This document shows, one piece after another, positions 9,411-17,660 of a stretch of 35,339 bases of DNA. Position 1 is the stretch's first letter. Each line of letters begins with the position of its first letter. The stretch spans positions 1 to 35,339 of the forward strand of contig CAITYU010000051.1 of NCBI GenBank assembly GCA_903896675.1, in the 5' to 3' direction. The translations under genes were made by a program, and so were the position numbers. The notes below the pieces were generated by a model that saw only the letters and a list, made by a program, of their open reading frames with translations, searched no databases and had not been told where the DNA came from. The DNA is from an uncultured Planctomycetaceae bacterium. Lineage in GTDB: Bacteria; Planctomycetota; Planctomycetia; Planctomycetales; Planctomycetaceae.

Positions 9411-11795
9411 TCAGTCATCATCGTCGTCATCCTCATCTTCGCTGGCGGGTGGCTCCGGCAGCAGTGGCATCCCGAAGAATCCTTCAACCGCCTCTGCCGC
9501 CTGACACAGTCGCCCGAAGACCAGAGTATGCAACTGCATGAATCGATCAGCCAGTTTGTCTGAGGCCTCATACATGGCCCCGGGATCATCCTCGTCCGGC
9601 TGCGACTCCACCAGAAAATCCGCCACCGAAATCTGCTTGCGAGCATGATCAAACGGATATGGGATGTCCGCAAAGGCCTTCTGAATTCCCTGCAGCTGCC
9701 GAAACATGCTGCCGATGAATCGCTTGATCTGCTGAACCAGCTTTTCGTTATTCTCAGAGGATTCAAGCTGGTGAATCAAACGCCCAAGCGCCAGTTTTGT
9801 GTCCCGCAGAATCAGCAACGGTTCTATCCAGTCATTGATCAGTCGAAACACATTCAGCAGTTTTCCAATCTCATCACCGGAAAAACGAGCCTCCTGCAGG
9901 ACACCCGTCAGTTCAGGTGACTGCGCCAGCCGCAACGCTGAATACAGCCGCGCTGCCGCTGCCTGCTCAAACGACAGTACTTTCGGCAGCACCTTCGACT
10001 GCTGATCCTCGGCCGCCGTCTTCAGAACTGCAACCTCCTCCTCCGTCGTCATCGGTACGGAAAACTCATCCTTCGGAATTCGAATCCCTGTTCGCAGCAG
10101 AAGTTCAGCAATCCGAACTTCAATCAGCCGCGTATCGCATTCATCAAACAAGCTCCAGGCCTCACGAAATGTCTCTACCTTCGCAACCATCGACTCACGT
10201 GATTTTCTCAGACGATCCAGTACCACGGCGGCATTCGTGACCGGTTTCTGAGCCTCCTCAGGTCCCTGGAATGGCCGGTACAGCGTCAGCTGCCCCTGAA
10301 AAAACCGATGCAGCGCCTTCCACGTCTCCTGCTTTTCCCTGAGATGCGCAGCCATCCTGCCAACCGGATGAATCTGCGATTTTTTCAGCTCAGCCCCCAG
10401 CATCTCCCGATAAAAATCCCACGTCACAGCCTTCGACAACTCTTCAAACCTGCGAAACAGATGCGTTGCCGGCCACTCCAGCTGAAAGATCCCCTCCGTC
10501 TTCTCGGCCGCCGCACTGGCAATCCGCTCACGATCGCAGGGGTGAGTATCGAAAACCGAAGTCTTCGACTCAATAATCTCCTCATCAATCGCTCGCTGAC
10601 CACGCTCCAGCATCTGCTCAGAATTCAGCAGAATCAGCGACGGAAAATTGTCCACCAGTCGCTCTTCCTGATACAGCAGGCTGAGATCCGACATGGCTCC
10701 GTTCCACGAAATCCCCAGCACATGCAGCTGCCTCGCTGTGCGGGCAAATGTCCGCGAACCCGCAAAACGCGCTTCGTAACGATCCGCATCAAACTCCATC
10801 TGCCGCATCAGAAATCCGCTGATCATGTTGCCCGCAACCATGAACACCCACAGCAGACGACGCACCAGCCAGACCGTGAATCGCGCGACCAGCAATACCC
10901 AACCAATGCGAAAATCCAGCCGCTGCGACCAGCGTTCCAGCCACTCATCCCATGAATCACGCTCATACACCAGACGCGCAAACCAGTAATTCATCGTTCG
11001 AATCAGCCACGAAAGCCGCATTCCGGCTCCCTGTGAAAAATGACCGAACTCGTGAGCCAGCACGCCGCCAAACTGACGCATCGACAATCCGGCAACCAGC
11101 GGCATCCCAATCGTCAGAACAAGATCGTTGCCAAAGAAACTGAGCAGACCACGACTGAAACCCGCACTGGCGTTGATCTGACAATCAATATCAATTCGTG
11201 AAGGTACAGGCGCATTCACTGCCCGGCAGATACGACCCACAAAATCAAATAGTATCGGCTCATCCGAACGCTTCAGAGTCCTTCTGCCCGTATGCTCAGA
11301 CTGCCGCGAAAAGAACGGCTTCAGCATAAAGACCAGCAGCAGAAAGCCGGTTATCAGCGGCGCCAAATACACCATCACTCCGAAGACCACAGCCCTGGCA
11401 GTGTTTCTGCCTGACAGGCCACTGCTGAACCACGCGATCAGACCCAGGTTCTCAACCGCATGCCGATAAACCAGCACACCCGTCAGGACAATCAGCAGAA
11501 TGTAGGCCAGAGGCAGCAGCACCATCAGCACTGATACCAGCACTATACCCAGGCGATACAGGCCCGGAATGCGAACCGACGGGATCGCAGTCGCCAGAAA
11601 GGACTGCTGTATTCTGCTGCGCAGGACCTCGATGTCATCCGGCGGCAGCGAAACATCACCCGCACCACTGACGGCTGTCCGCTGAGTCACCACAAACGGC
11701 TGCTGACAGCGCGGACAACGGACTTTCCGCCCCGCCAATTCGTCCTTCAGATTCAGCCCTGCCCCACAGGCAGGACACGTTTGTCGCATTGCCAC
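9411..11795 (-). CDS. M48 family zinc metalloprotease with N-terminal zinc ribbon
   Basis: 794 residues. The N terminus is a small zinc ribbon (CPACG ... CPRCQ, residues about 8-33) like the MJ0042/double-zinc-ribbon heads common in planctomycetes. Two or three hydrophobic segments follow (about 75-165), then the M48 core: H248-E-F-G-H252 in LAHEFGHFSQGAG and the third zinc ligand E334 in MEFDADRYEARF. Further membrane helices lie around 290-320. The C-terminal 400 residues are helical, probably coiled-coil in parts, and end in an acidic tail (SEDEDDDDDD). HtpX/Ste24-like enzymes degrade or mature membrane proteins. I keep the GTG start at 11795 because AGG lies 6 nt upstream; ATG at 11789 is the alternative. 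It is divergent from gluQ and followed 9 nt later by a membrane protein gene. Confidence 0.86.
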   Translation of the reverse strand: MAMRQTCPACGAGLNLKDELAGRKVRCPRCQQPFVVTQRTAVSGAGDVSLPPDDIEVLRSRIQQSFLATAIPSVRIPGLYRLGIVLVSVLMVLLPLAYILLIVLTGVLVYRHAVENLGLIAWFSSGLSGRNTARAVVFGVMVYLAPLITGFLLLVFMLKPFFSRQSEHTGRRTLKRSDEPILFDFVGRICRAVNAPVPSRIDIDCQINASAGFSRGLLSFFGNDLVLTIGMPLVAGLSMRQFGGVLAHEFGHFSQGAGMRLSWLIRTMNYWFARLVYERDSWDEWLERWSQRLDFRIGWVLLVARFTVWLVRRLLWVFMVAGNMISGFLMRQMEFDADRYEARFAGSRTFARTARQLHVLGISWNGAMSDLSLLYQEERLVDNFPSLILLNSEQMLERGQRAIDEEIIESKTSVFDTHPCDRERIASAAAEKTEGIFQLEWPATHLFRRFEELSKAVTWDFYREMLGAELKKSQIHPVGRMAAHLREKQETWKALHRFFQGQLTLYRPFQGPEEAQKPVTNAAVVLDRLRKSRESMVAKVETFREAWSLFDECDTRLIEVRIAELLLRTGIRIPKDEFSVPMTTEEEVAVLKTAAEDQQSKVLPKVLSFEQAAAARLYSALRLAQSPELTGVLQEARFSGDEIGKLLNVFRLINDWIEPLLILRDTKLALGRLIHQLESSENNEKLVQQIKRFIGSMFRQLQGIQKAFADIPYPFDHARKQISVADFLVESQPDEDDPGAMYEASDKLADRFMQLHTLVFGRLCQAAEAVEGFFGMPLLPEPPASEDEDDDDDD

Positions 11796-11922
11796 ATCAG
11801 ACCTTTTCAGCTATCGCCGGTGTCAACCTCACCACTCCTCGGAGAAATCTCGCAAAACAACGCCAACTTTGCCATACTGCAGCCACCGGAATCTGCCCCG
11901 GATTCGCCTGAACTTCGCCACT

Positions 11923-12768
11923 ATGAACAGCCACACCCTCAGCCGATTTGCCCCCAGCCCCACCGGTCGACTGCACTGCGGACACGCCTGCTCCGCTTTC
12001 CACGCCCGACAGCTGGCTATCGAAACAGGAGGCCACTTCATCCTCCGCATCGAAGACATCGATTTCACTCGCTGTCGGGAAGAATTCACAAACGGCATTT
12101 TCGAAGATCTGGCATGGCTGGGATTCCAGTGGCCAACTCCCGTACGCCGCCAGTCGCAGCACCTGCCCGACTACCAGCAGATCGCCAACGGACTGCTGCA
12201 GCGAGGTCTCCTGTACCCGTGCTTCTGCACACGACAGGAGATTCAGCGGGAAATCGCCGCGGCCGGAGGTGCCCCACACGGATCAGAAGGCCCCCTCTAT
12301 CCCGGTACATGCCGACGACTTTCCACAGATGAACGACAGTTCCGCATGCATCGCGGAGACCCCTTCGCCCTCCGACTCAACCTCAGCGCCGCACTCGAAT
12401 CCATCCGACTGCCACTCGAATGGACCGATCTGATCCGCGGCCCACAGCTGGCCACACCCGAACTCCTCGGCGACGTCATACTTGTTCGGCGCGATATCGG
12501 CTGCAGCTATCACCTGTGTGTCGTCCATGACGATGCGCTTCAGGGTATCACTCATGTCTCACGAGGCGTCGATCTGTTCGATGCCACACACCTGCACAGA
12601 CTGCTGCAGGAACTGCTGCAGCTACCCGTGCCCGTCTATCGCCACCACCCGCTGATACTTGATGCCGACGGCAGAAGACTGGCCAAACGAGACAAAGCCG
12701 AAACCATACTCTCCCTCCGCACACAGGGACTGACACCAGCCGATGTCATGAAACGGGCGGGATTCTGA
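11923..12768 (+). CDS. gluQ: glutamyl-Q tRNA(Asp) synthetase
   Basis: A 281-residue protein containing only the catalytic half of a glutamyl-tRNA synthetase, the mark of GluQ-RS (YadB). It has the opening RFAPSPTGRLHCGH with HCGH (18-21) as the HIGH motif, LRIEDID (41-47), the zinc site C100-x-C102 ... Y126-x3-C130, and LAKRDKA near the C terminus as the KMSKS equivalent. The anticodon-binding domain is absent. The enzyme attaches glutamate to queuosine at position 34 of tRNA-Asp without tRNA-dependent activation. The start at 11923 fits the family; earlier in-frame codons add no conserved sequence. Its last 23 bp overlap the convergent permease gene. Confidence 0.93.
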   Translation: MNSHTLSRFAPSPTGRLHCGHACSAFHARQLAIETGGHFILRIEDIDFTRCREEFTNGIFEDLAWLGFQWPTPVRRQSQHLPDYQQIANGLLQRGLLYPCFCTRQEIQREIAAAGGAPHGSEGPLYPGTCRRLSTDERQFRMHRGDPFALRLNLSAALESIRLPLEWTDLIRGPQLATPELLGDVILVRRDIGCSYHLCVVHDDALQGITHVSRGVDLFDATHLHRLLQELLQLPVPVYRHHPLILDADGRRLAKRDKAETILSLRTQGLTPADVMKRAGF

Positions 12769-14137
12769 AATCGTCCTCCCGCGGAATCCGACTGCCATGA
12801 GGATCCACCGCACCATCCGCCACACCGGTATCGAGGCGATTCCGCAAACCCTCGCTGGTGTAATGCTCAAGTGTCTCCGCCTGACGGTGAATTCGCCCCG
12901 GACCCACGCCCTCAGTCGCCAGATACGACTCCCAGAGGCGGTGCGAACGAACCAGCAGTGACGCCACACGACGCCCGGAATCCGTCAGTCGCCACGCCGG
13001 ACCCTCCCGAACCAGATTGCCCCGATACTGTTGAATCCAACCCGCCAGAATCAACAGACGACGACTGCAGAGCAGCTTTTTCGCCAAATACTCAAAACCA
13101 GCATCTCCGAATACGCCCGATTGCCCATTCGACACATCGGACCTGCCCGCACCCCCAGGCACCGAACCACGCTCCTCGATCCGATACAGCAGTGCCAGCA
13201 GGTCCTCACACAGAATCCTCAATGACAGTCGGACTCGACGCACCCAACCCGTCAGGACACCGGCAGAAGGAGAAAACAGCGCAGCGATCAGAAAACACAA
13301 TCCCGCGCACAGTGTCATCATGCCGGCAGTGGAAATACTGCGATAGCCCAGCCAGCGAGGCAGCACGATCGCACTGAAATGGCCGGCCACCGCCGAAATC
13401 GCCGCAATACCAGCACTCAGCCAGATCATTCGACTGAGCCGAGTCGTCAGCAGCAGCGCTGATGAAGGTGGCACAATAAACATCGCTACCACCAGAATAT
13501 TGCCCGCCGCTTCAAAACTGGCAACAGCAGTGATCGCCACAACAATCATCAGCAGATAATGCACCAGCCGCGCACTATATCCCCCCGTCGTCGCCAGTCC
13601 GGGATCAAATGAACTGATCAGCAACTCCTTGAAAAACAGAACCACAAACAACAGGTTCAGCAGCAGTACCCCGGCCAGCGTCAATGCCACGCGAGGAATC
13701 TCTGTGCCGACAATACGGACCGTCTGCAGTGGACTGTCCTCCAGAGCCCCGTACAGCACACACCCCGGATCCAGATCCACGGCATCCGCCGCCTGCACGA
13801 TCAGCACCAGGCCCGCAGCAAACAGCGTCGTGAACACAACACCCGTCGATGCCCCCTCATCCACTGACCCGATGTCCCGTATCAGTTCCGTCAATACTGC
13901 TGTCAGCAGCCCAGCCACCACCGCTCCGACAAACAGCACCGCACCCGTACGACTGTGAGTCAGCAGAAACGCCGCAGCAATCCCCGGCAGCACTGCGTGA
14001 CTCACTGCATCACCAAGCAGACTCGTTCGCCGCAGTACCAGGAAATTGCCCGGCAATGACGCCGCAACAGCACACAGAATCCCCGTCAGCAGAATCACCC
14101 CGTCATACTGCCACGTCCAGTCCAGCACATCTGTCAT
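12746..14137 (-). CDS. metal ABC transporter permease fused to a DtxR/MntR-like domain (second permease)
   Basis: 463 residues. Residues 1 to about 300 form an ABC-3 (ZnuB/TroC/MntB) permease with about eight membrane helices and the motifs LRRTSLLGDAVSHAVLPG and AAGNILVVAMFIVPPSSA. The C-terminal about 155 residues resemble a metalloregulator. A helix CEDLLALLYRIEERG matches MntR helix 1 and keeps the Asp equivalent to MntR D8. A winged-helix region follows (AKKLLCSRRLL to WRLTDSGRRVASLLVRSH). The dimerisation/metal helix has H399 (RSHRLWESYL) and E421, E424 and H425 (AETLEH), equivalent to MntR H77, E99, E102 and H103. The end VDPHGSRIP is typical of DtxR proteins. The start ATG overlaps the stop of the upstream permease (ATGA). 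Chlamydial YtgCR is the known precedent for such a fusion. Confidence 0.9.
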   Translation of the reverse strand: MTDVLDWTWQYDGVILLTGILCAVAASLPGNFLVLRRTSLLGDAVSHAVLPGIAAAFLLTHSRTGAVLFVGAVVAGLLTAVLTELIRDIGSVDEGASTGVVFTTLFAAGLVLIVQAADAVDLDPGCVLYGALEDSPLQTVRIVGTEIPRVALTLAGVLLLNLLFVVLFFKELLISSFDPGLATTGGYSARLVHYLLMIVVAITAVASFEAAGNILVVAMFIVPPSSALLLTTRLSRMIWLSAGIAAISAVAGHFSAIVLPRWLGYRSISTAGMMTLCAGLCFLIAALFSPSAGVLTGWVRRVRLSLRILCEDLLALLYRIEERGSVPGGAGRSDVSNGQSGVFGDAGFEYLAKKLLCSRRLLILAGWIQQYRGNLVREGPAWRLTDSGRRVASLLVRSHRLWESYLATEGVGPGRIHRQAETLEHYTSEGLRNRLDTGVADGAVDPHGSRIPREDDFRIPPVS

Positions 14138-15603
14138 GACTGACGACCCTCCGGTGAAGCCACAGACCCCACCTGCGACTGGAAACCGCCCATCTCATGC
14201 GGACTTGCCGGAATCTCACCACTCCGCTGCCGCTGCAGCAGCAACTGCTCCAGACGCGCTATCAGCTCCGGTTCCAGCACATGCTCTATCGCATCCGCCT
14301 CCCGGTCCACCCGTGACGCCGCAACATCTGCATGAGTAATGAGATACAGTTCCCACAACCGATGATGATGCACCAGTCGCTCCGCCTCCATCACACCCCG
14401 ACGCGTCAGCTCAATCGCCCCCTCTGAATTCAACCACACCAGCCCCTCCGCTGACGCCCGACGGATCTGAGCCCGCAGTCGGCCAATACTCCACGATCGC
14501 AGACTCAGCAGTTCCTCAAAACCGGCAGCCCGACGTTCCACCACCGAACCCGAAAACTCCACCGCCGACTCCCGCAACTCCCAGATTCCACGCAGCAGAT
14601 GCTCTCGATCAATCGCCGCTGACAGTTCACGCCTCCGCAGCGAACGCACCAGCACCCCACGCTCACGCCCCAGCAGCAAACTCAGAAAAAACAACAGACT
14701 GCACGTCAGAACAATCACCGCACCCGACGGCAAATCCGCAAACACAGCACTCAGCATCGCTCCCAAAAAACCCGACAGACCGCCAATCAGCCCGGAAATC
14801 AGCAGCATCACCCACAACCGATTCGTCCAGAATCTTGCCGCCGCCGCCGGAATCACCAGCAACGCAATCATCAGTATCAAACCCACTGCCTGCAGACCAA
14901 TCATCGTGATCAACACCACCAGAAACATCAGCAACAGATCCAGCAGCGGGATCGAATACCCCTGAGCCGCCGCATAACCCTCATCAAAACACAACAGCGT
15001 CAGTGATCGAAAATTGCAGGCAATCAACAGGGCTGCCAATGCCGCCGTCACGGCAATCAGACGAGCATCATCGGCCGTCATCGAAGCAGCCTGCCCGAAT
15101 ATATAACGATCCAGACCCGCTGCACGACCAGCCGAAGACTGCTGCACCACCGTCAGCAATGCCACACCCGCTCCAAAAAACACACTCAGTACAATCCCCA
15201 GAGCAGCGTCCTCCTTCAGACGCGGCAGACTGCGAATAAAAAGAATCGCCAATGCCCCCGCCGTACCACTGACAGCAGCACCCGCCAGCAGCACCAGACG
15301 ATTGCCACCGTCATACCCCGCCAGAGGCGCCAGCAGAAATGCCAGACCAACTCCCGGCAGCGTCGCATGACTCAATGCATCACCCACCAGCGCACGCCGA
15401 CGCAACAGCGTGAAACAACCCACCAGACCGGACGCCAGACCCAGCAGCATCGCACCCAGGACCACAACCCGAGTATTATAATGCTCAAACAACAGCAGAC
15501 TGCTGAGGCGATCACGAAAACTGCCAGCCACGCCCGGCGCCAGAGGCCGGAAATCGGCCACCACAGACACCAGAAAATCCGCCACCTGCCAGAAGCCACT
15601 CAC
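14134..15603 (-). CDS. metal ABC transporter permease fused to a DtxR/MntR-like domain (first permease, YtgCR-like)
   Basis: 489 residues. An ABC-3 family permease occupies residues about 40-315 (motifs LLRRRALVGDALSHATLPGV and AVGLILMIALLVIPAAAA). It is followed by a regulator-like region: a winged helix (FEELLSLRSWSIGRLRAQIR, then LVWLNSEGAIELTRRGVMEA) and a dimerisation helix with H414 (HHHRLWELYL), D437, E440 and H441 (ADAIEH). These align with MntR H77, E99 (here Asp), E102 and H103; the helix-1 ligands (MntR D8 and E11) are not conserved. The C-terminal 45 residues are low in conservation. The gene overlaps the ATPase gene by 4 bp upstream and the second permease by 4 bp downstream, so all are one transcript. 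A missing SH3-like domain fits MntR rather than DtxR. Confidence 0.9.
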   Translation of the reverse strand: MSGFWQVADFLVSVVADFRPLAPGVAGSFRDRLSSLLLFEHYNTRVVVLGAMLLGLASGLVGCFTLLRRRALVGDALSHATLPGVGLAFLLAPLAGYDGGNRLVLLAGAAVSGTAGALAILFIRSLPRLKEDAALGIVLSVFFGAGVALLTVVQQSSAGRAAGLDRYIFGQAASMTADDARLIAVTAALAALLIACNFRSLTLLCFDEGYAAAQGYSIPLLDLLLMFLVVLITMIGLQAVGLILMIALLVIPAAAARFWTNRLWVMLLISGLIGGLSGFLGAMLSAVFADLPSGAVIVLTCSLLFFLSLLLGRERGVLVRSLRRRELSAAIDREHLLRGIWELRESAVEFSGSVVERRAAGFEELLSLRSWSIGRLRAQIRRASAEGLVWLNSEGAIELTRRGVMEAERLVHHHRLWELYLITHADVAASRVDREADAIEHVLEPELIARLEQLLLQRQRSGEIPASPHEMGGFQSQVGSVASPEGRQS

Positions 15604-16373
15604 AGCCGCTGCTCCCGACGCCGCAATGCCTCCGTTGCCTCCTCCAGCAGCGTCAGACGACCACCATACGTACGCTCCAGATTCTCCCGAGTAAACACCT
15701 CATGCGTCGGACCCTCCGCCACCACACGCATGTTCAGCAAAACCACAGAATCAAAATAATCCGGAACCGTGTGCAGGTCATGATGGATCACAACCGCCGT
15801 CCGACCCGCAGCACGCATCGATCGCAGAATTCCCACAATCGCCTGCTCCGTCGCCGCATCCACCGCCGCAAACGGTTCGTCCATCAGGTACAAATCCGCT
15901 TCCTGAACCAGCGCTCGAGCCAGAAAAGTGCGCTGCTGCTGACCTCCCGACAACTGACTGATCTGACGGTCCGCCAGTTCCCCAATCCCCACCTGCTCCA
16001 GCGCTCGACGAGCCGCCTCACGATGGACACGACGAACACGACCAAACCAGCCAATCCTGCCATACAAACCCATCGTCACCACATCCAGTACACTCACCGG
16101 AAAATCCCAGTCCACTGACTCCCGCTGCGGCACATACCCCACACGCTGACGAGACTCCCGCCACGGACGCCCAAAAATCTCCACTCGACCAGACGCCTTC
16201 GGCACCAGATCCATCACCGCCTTCAACAACGTACTCTTTCCCGCACCGTTCGGCCCCACAATCCCCACCAGACGCCCCGGTGACACGTCAAACTCAACAT
16301 CCCAGATCACCGGCCTGCGATGCCACGCAACCGTCAGATCCTGAATCGATAACGGCAATGTCTGATCACTCAC
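15600..16373 (-). CDS. metal ABC transporter ATP-binding protein
   Basis: 257 residues from the GTG at 16373. It contains Walker A GPNGAGKST, Q-loop YVPQRESVDWDFP, signature LSGGQQQR, Walker B LYLMDEP and the H-loop IHHDLHTV. The segment VDWDFPVSVLDVVTMGLYGRIGWF is characteristic of manganese/zinc (ZnuC/TroB/MntB-type) importers. The frame is open back to 16430, but the GTG at 16373 is preceded at 6 nt by a perfect AGGAGG and gives an N terminus (VSDQTLPLSIQDLTV) of normal length, so I choose it. It overlaps the end of the binding-protein gene by 8 bp. It energises uptake through the two permeases encoded downstream. Confidence 0.95.
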   Translation of the reverse strand: MSDQTLPLSIQDLTVAWHRRPVIWDVEFDVSPGRLVGIVGPNGAGKSTLLKAVMDLVPKASGRVEIFGRPWRESRQRVGYVPQRESVDWDFPVSVLDVVTMGLYGRIGWFGRVRRVHREAARRALEQVGIGELADRQISQLSGGQQQRTFLARALVQEADLYLMDEPFAAVDAATEQAIVGILRSMRAAGRTAVVIHHDLHTVPDYFDSVVLLNMRVVAEGPTHEVFTRENLERTYGGRLTLLEEATEALRRREQRL

Positions 16374-17397
16374 GAATTGCCTCCTGAACTTTCTGCCACG
16401 CCGCAAATCCGCCCTCGGGCACCCGACCACCCAGGGCCCGAGTCACAGTTGTCAGGTTGTGCTCCAGCATCCCCGCATACGTCCCCGCCGATGTGCCTGA
16501 CTCACCCATCGCATCAGAAAACAACTCTCCACCCAACACCACCTGCCACCCCCGCGATCCCGCTCCCTCAATCAACGCCTGCATGTTCTTCTGCGATACA
16601 CTGGTCTCCGAAAACACTGCTGAAACTCCCCGACTCACCAGCAGATCCACCAACTCATTCACTCGCAGCAGACCAGCCTCCGACTCCGTCGATATCCCCT
16701 GCACACCCAGCACCTCCACTCCATACGCCCTGCCGAAATAACGAAACGCATCGTGCGATGTCACCAGCACCCGACGCTCCTCCGGCACCGACTGCAGACA
16801 CGCAACACCAAACTCATGCAGCGCGGACAACTCCGCCAACAAAGCAGCTCCACGCGCGGCAAACTCCCCCGCATACTCAGGCTGACCTTCAGATAACGCC
16901 GTCACAATCGCGGGTACACTGCGAGACCACAGGGAGGCATCCATCCACACGTGAGGATCCGGGTGACCACCAGACCCCTCCTCGTCAATCAGCAACATCC
17001 CCGGCGGGATCGAAGATCCCAGAACCAACACCCTCTGACGCTCAGACAGACGACTGATCGTCTCCTCCATCCGCCCCTCAAGCAGCAAACCCACACTCAC
17101 TATCAAATCTCCCGACATCAAATCACGTATGTCATCGCGAGTCGGCTTGTACAGATGCGGATCCACTCCACTCCCCATCAACTGCTGCACCTCCACTCGG
17201 CCACCACCCACACGACGCACCAGATCCGCTGCCATCCCAACCGTGGCCACCACCCGATACAATCTGCCACCACCCTCCGCCCCGCCAGCACCCGCCCCGG
17301 TACCGCTGCCGGAAGAACCCGAGTTTCCGCAACCAGCCAGCGCCAACAATGCCAGCGCCGGCAGCAATACCAGCCTGATCAGCCGACATACACCCAT
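16366..17397 (-). CDS. metal-binding lipoprotein of the ABC transporter (TroA/ZnuA family)
   Basis: 343 residues, first gene of the four-gene operon. The N terminus is a lipoprotein signal (LALLALAGC, lipidated C23), followed by a Gly/Ser/Ala linker (24-44). Cluster A-1 metal ligands are visible: H81 (GVDPHLYKP), H149 (PDPHVWMD), H215 (VTSHDAFRYFG) and D295 (GELFSDAMG). This His3-Asp set is like TroA, so zinc, manganese or iron are possible. There is no long His-rich loop of the ZnuA type, which slightly favours manganese or iron. An ATG at 17397 starts the protein. The promoter and candidate operator lie at 17522-17550. The protein should capture the metal outside the inner membrane and deliver it to the permeases. 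Confidence 0.94.
   Translation of the reverse strand: MGVCRLIRLVLLPALALLALAGCGNSGSSGSGTGAGAGGAEGGGRLYRVVATVGMAADLVRRVGGGRVEVQQLMGSGVDPHLYKPTRDDIRDLMSGDLIVSVGLLLEGRMEETISRLSERQRVLVLGSSIPPGMLLIDEEGSGGHPDPHVWMDASLWSRSVPAIVTALSEGQPEYAGEFAARGAALLAELSALHEFGVACLQSVPEERRVLVTSHDAFRYFGRAYGVEVLGVQGISTESEAGLLRVNELVDLLVSRGVSAVFSETSVSQKNMQALIEGAGSRGWQVVLGGELFSDAMGESGTSAGTYAGMLEHNLTTVTRALGGRVPEGGFAAWQKVQEAIRE
16380..16385 (-). promoter_or_regulatory. perfect Shine-Dalgarno AGGAGG deciding the ATPase start
   Basis: On the minus strand AGGAGG is followed by six bases and then the GTG at 16373. This is the strongest ribosome binding site noticed in the window and fixes the start of the ATPase gene inside the end of the binding-protein gene. 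Confidence 0.85.
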
Positions 17398-17521
17398 CGC
17401 TCACTCCCCCCACCCTCACACCCACACTCACTCACAACCTCAACCGTAACCCACATCGCAGATCCTCACCCAATACCGACAGCCAGATCCCGCCACCGCA
17501 AACACATCCTCGACCCTGTGA

Positions 17522-17550
17522 ATTGTAGCCTGTGCTACATTTTCTGCCAA
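17522..17550 (-). promoter_or_regulatory. sigma70-type promoter with overlapping inverted repeat (candidate metalloregulator operator)
   Basis: On the minus strand TTGGCA (17545-17550), a 17-bp spacer and TACAAT (17522-17527) match the -35 and -10 consensus at five of six positions each. The inverted repeat TGTAGC-N4-GCTACA (17524-17539) covers most of the -10 box and the adjoining spacer, the classic place for a repressor. Transcription would start near 17515 with a leader of about 118 nt before the binding-protein gene. I infer that the DtxR/MntR-like domains encoded in this operon, or another metalloregulator, bind here. Confidence 0.72.
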
Positions 17551-17580
17551 GTCACAAATTTCACGGGGCCTGCAGACATG

Positions 17581-17619
17581 AAAAATCCCGAGGAATTCCG
17601 GTGCCGGAACGCCTCGGGA
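17581..17619 (-). terminator. Rho-independent terminator of gnd
   Basis: On the minus strand an 8-bp stem (TCCCGAGG with CCTCGGGA) continues after a 2-nt internal mismatch into a further TTCCGG/CCGGAA stem with a short loop, followed by TTTTT. It lies about 40 nt after the gnd stop, so it separates gnd from the metal operon downstream. Confidence 0.88.
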
Positions 17620-17660
17620 CTTTCCCGTTCACGAATCGCAAATCTCGACCGCTGCTGACC

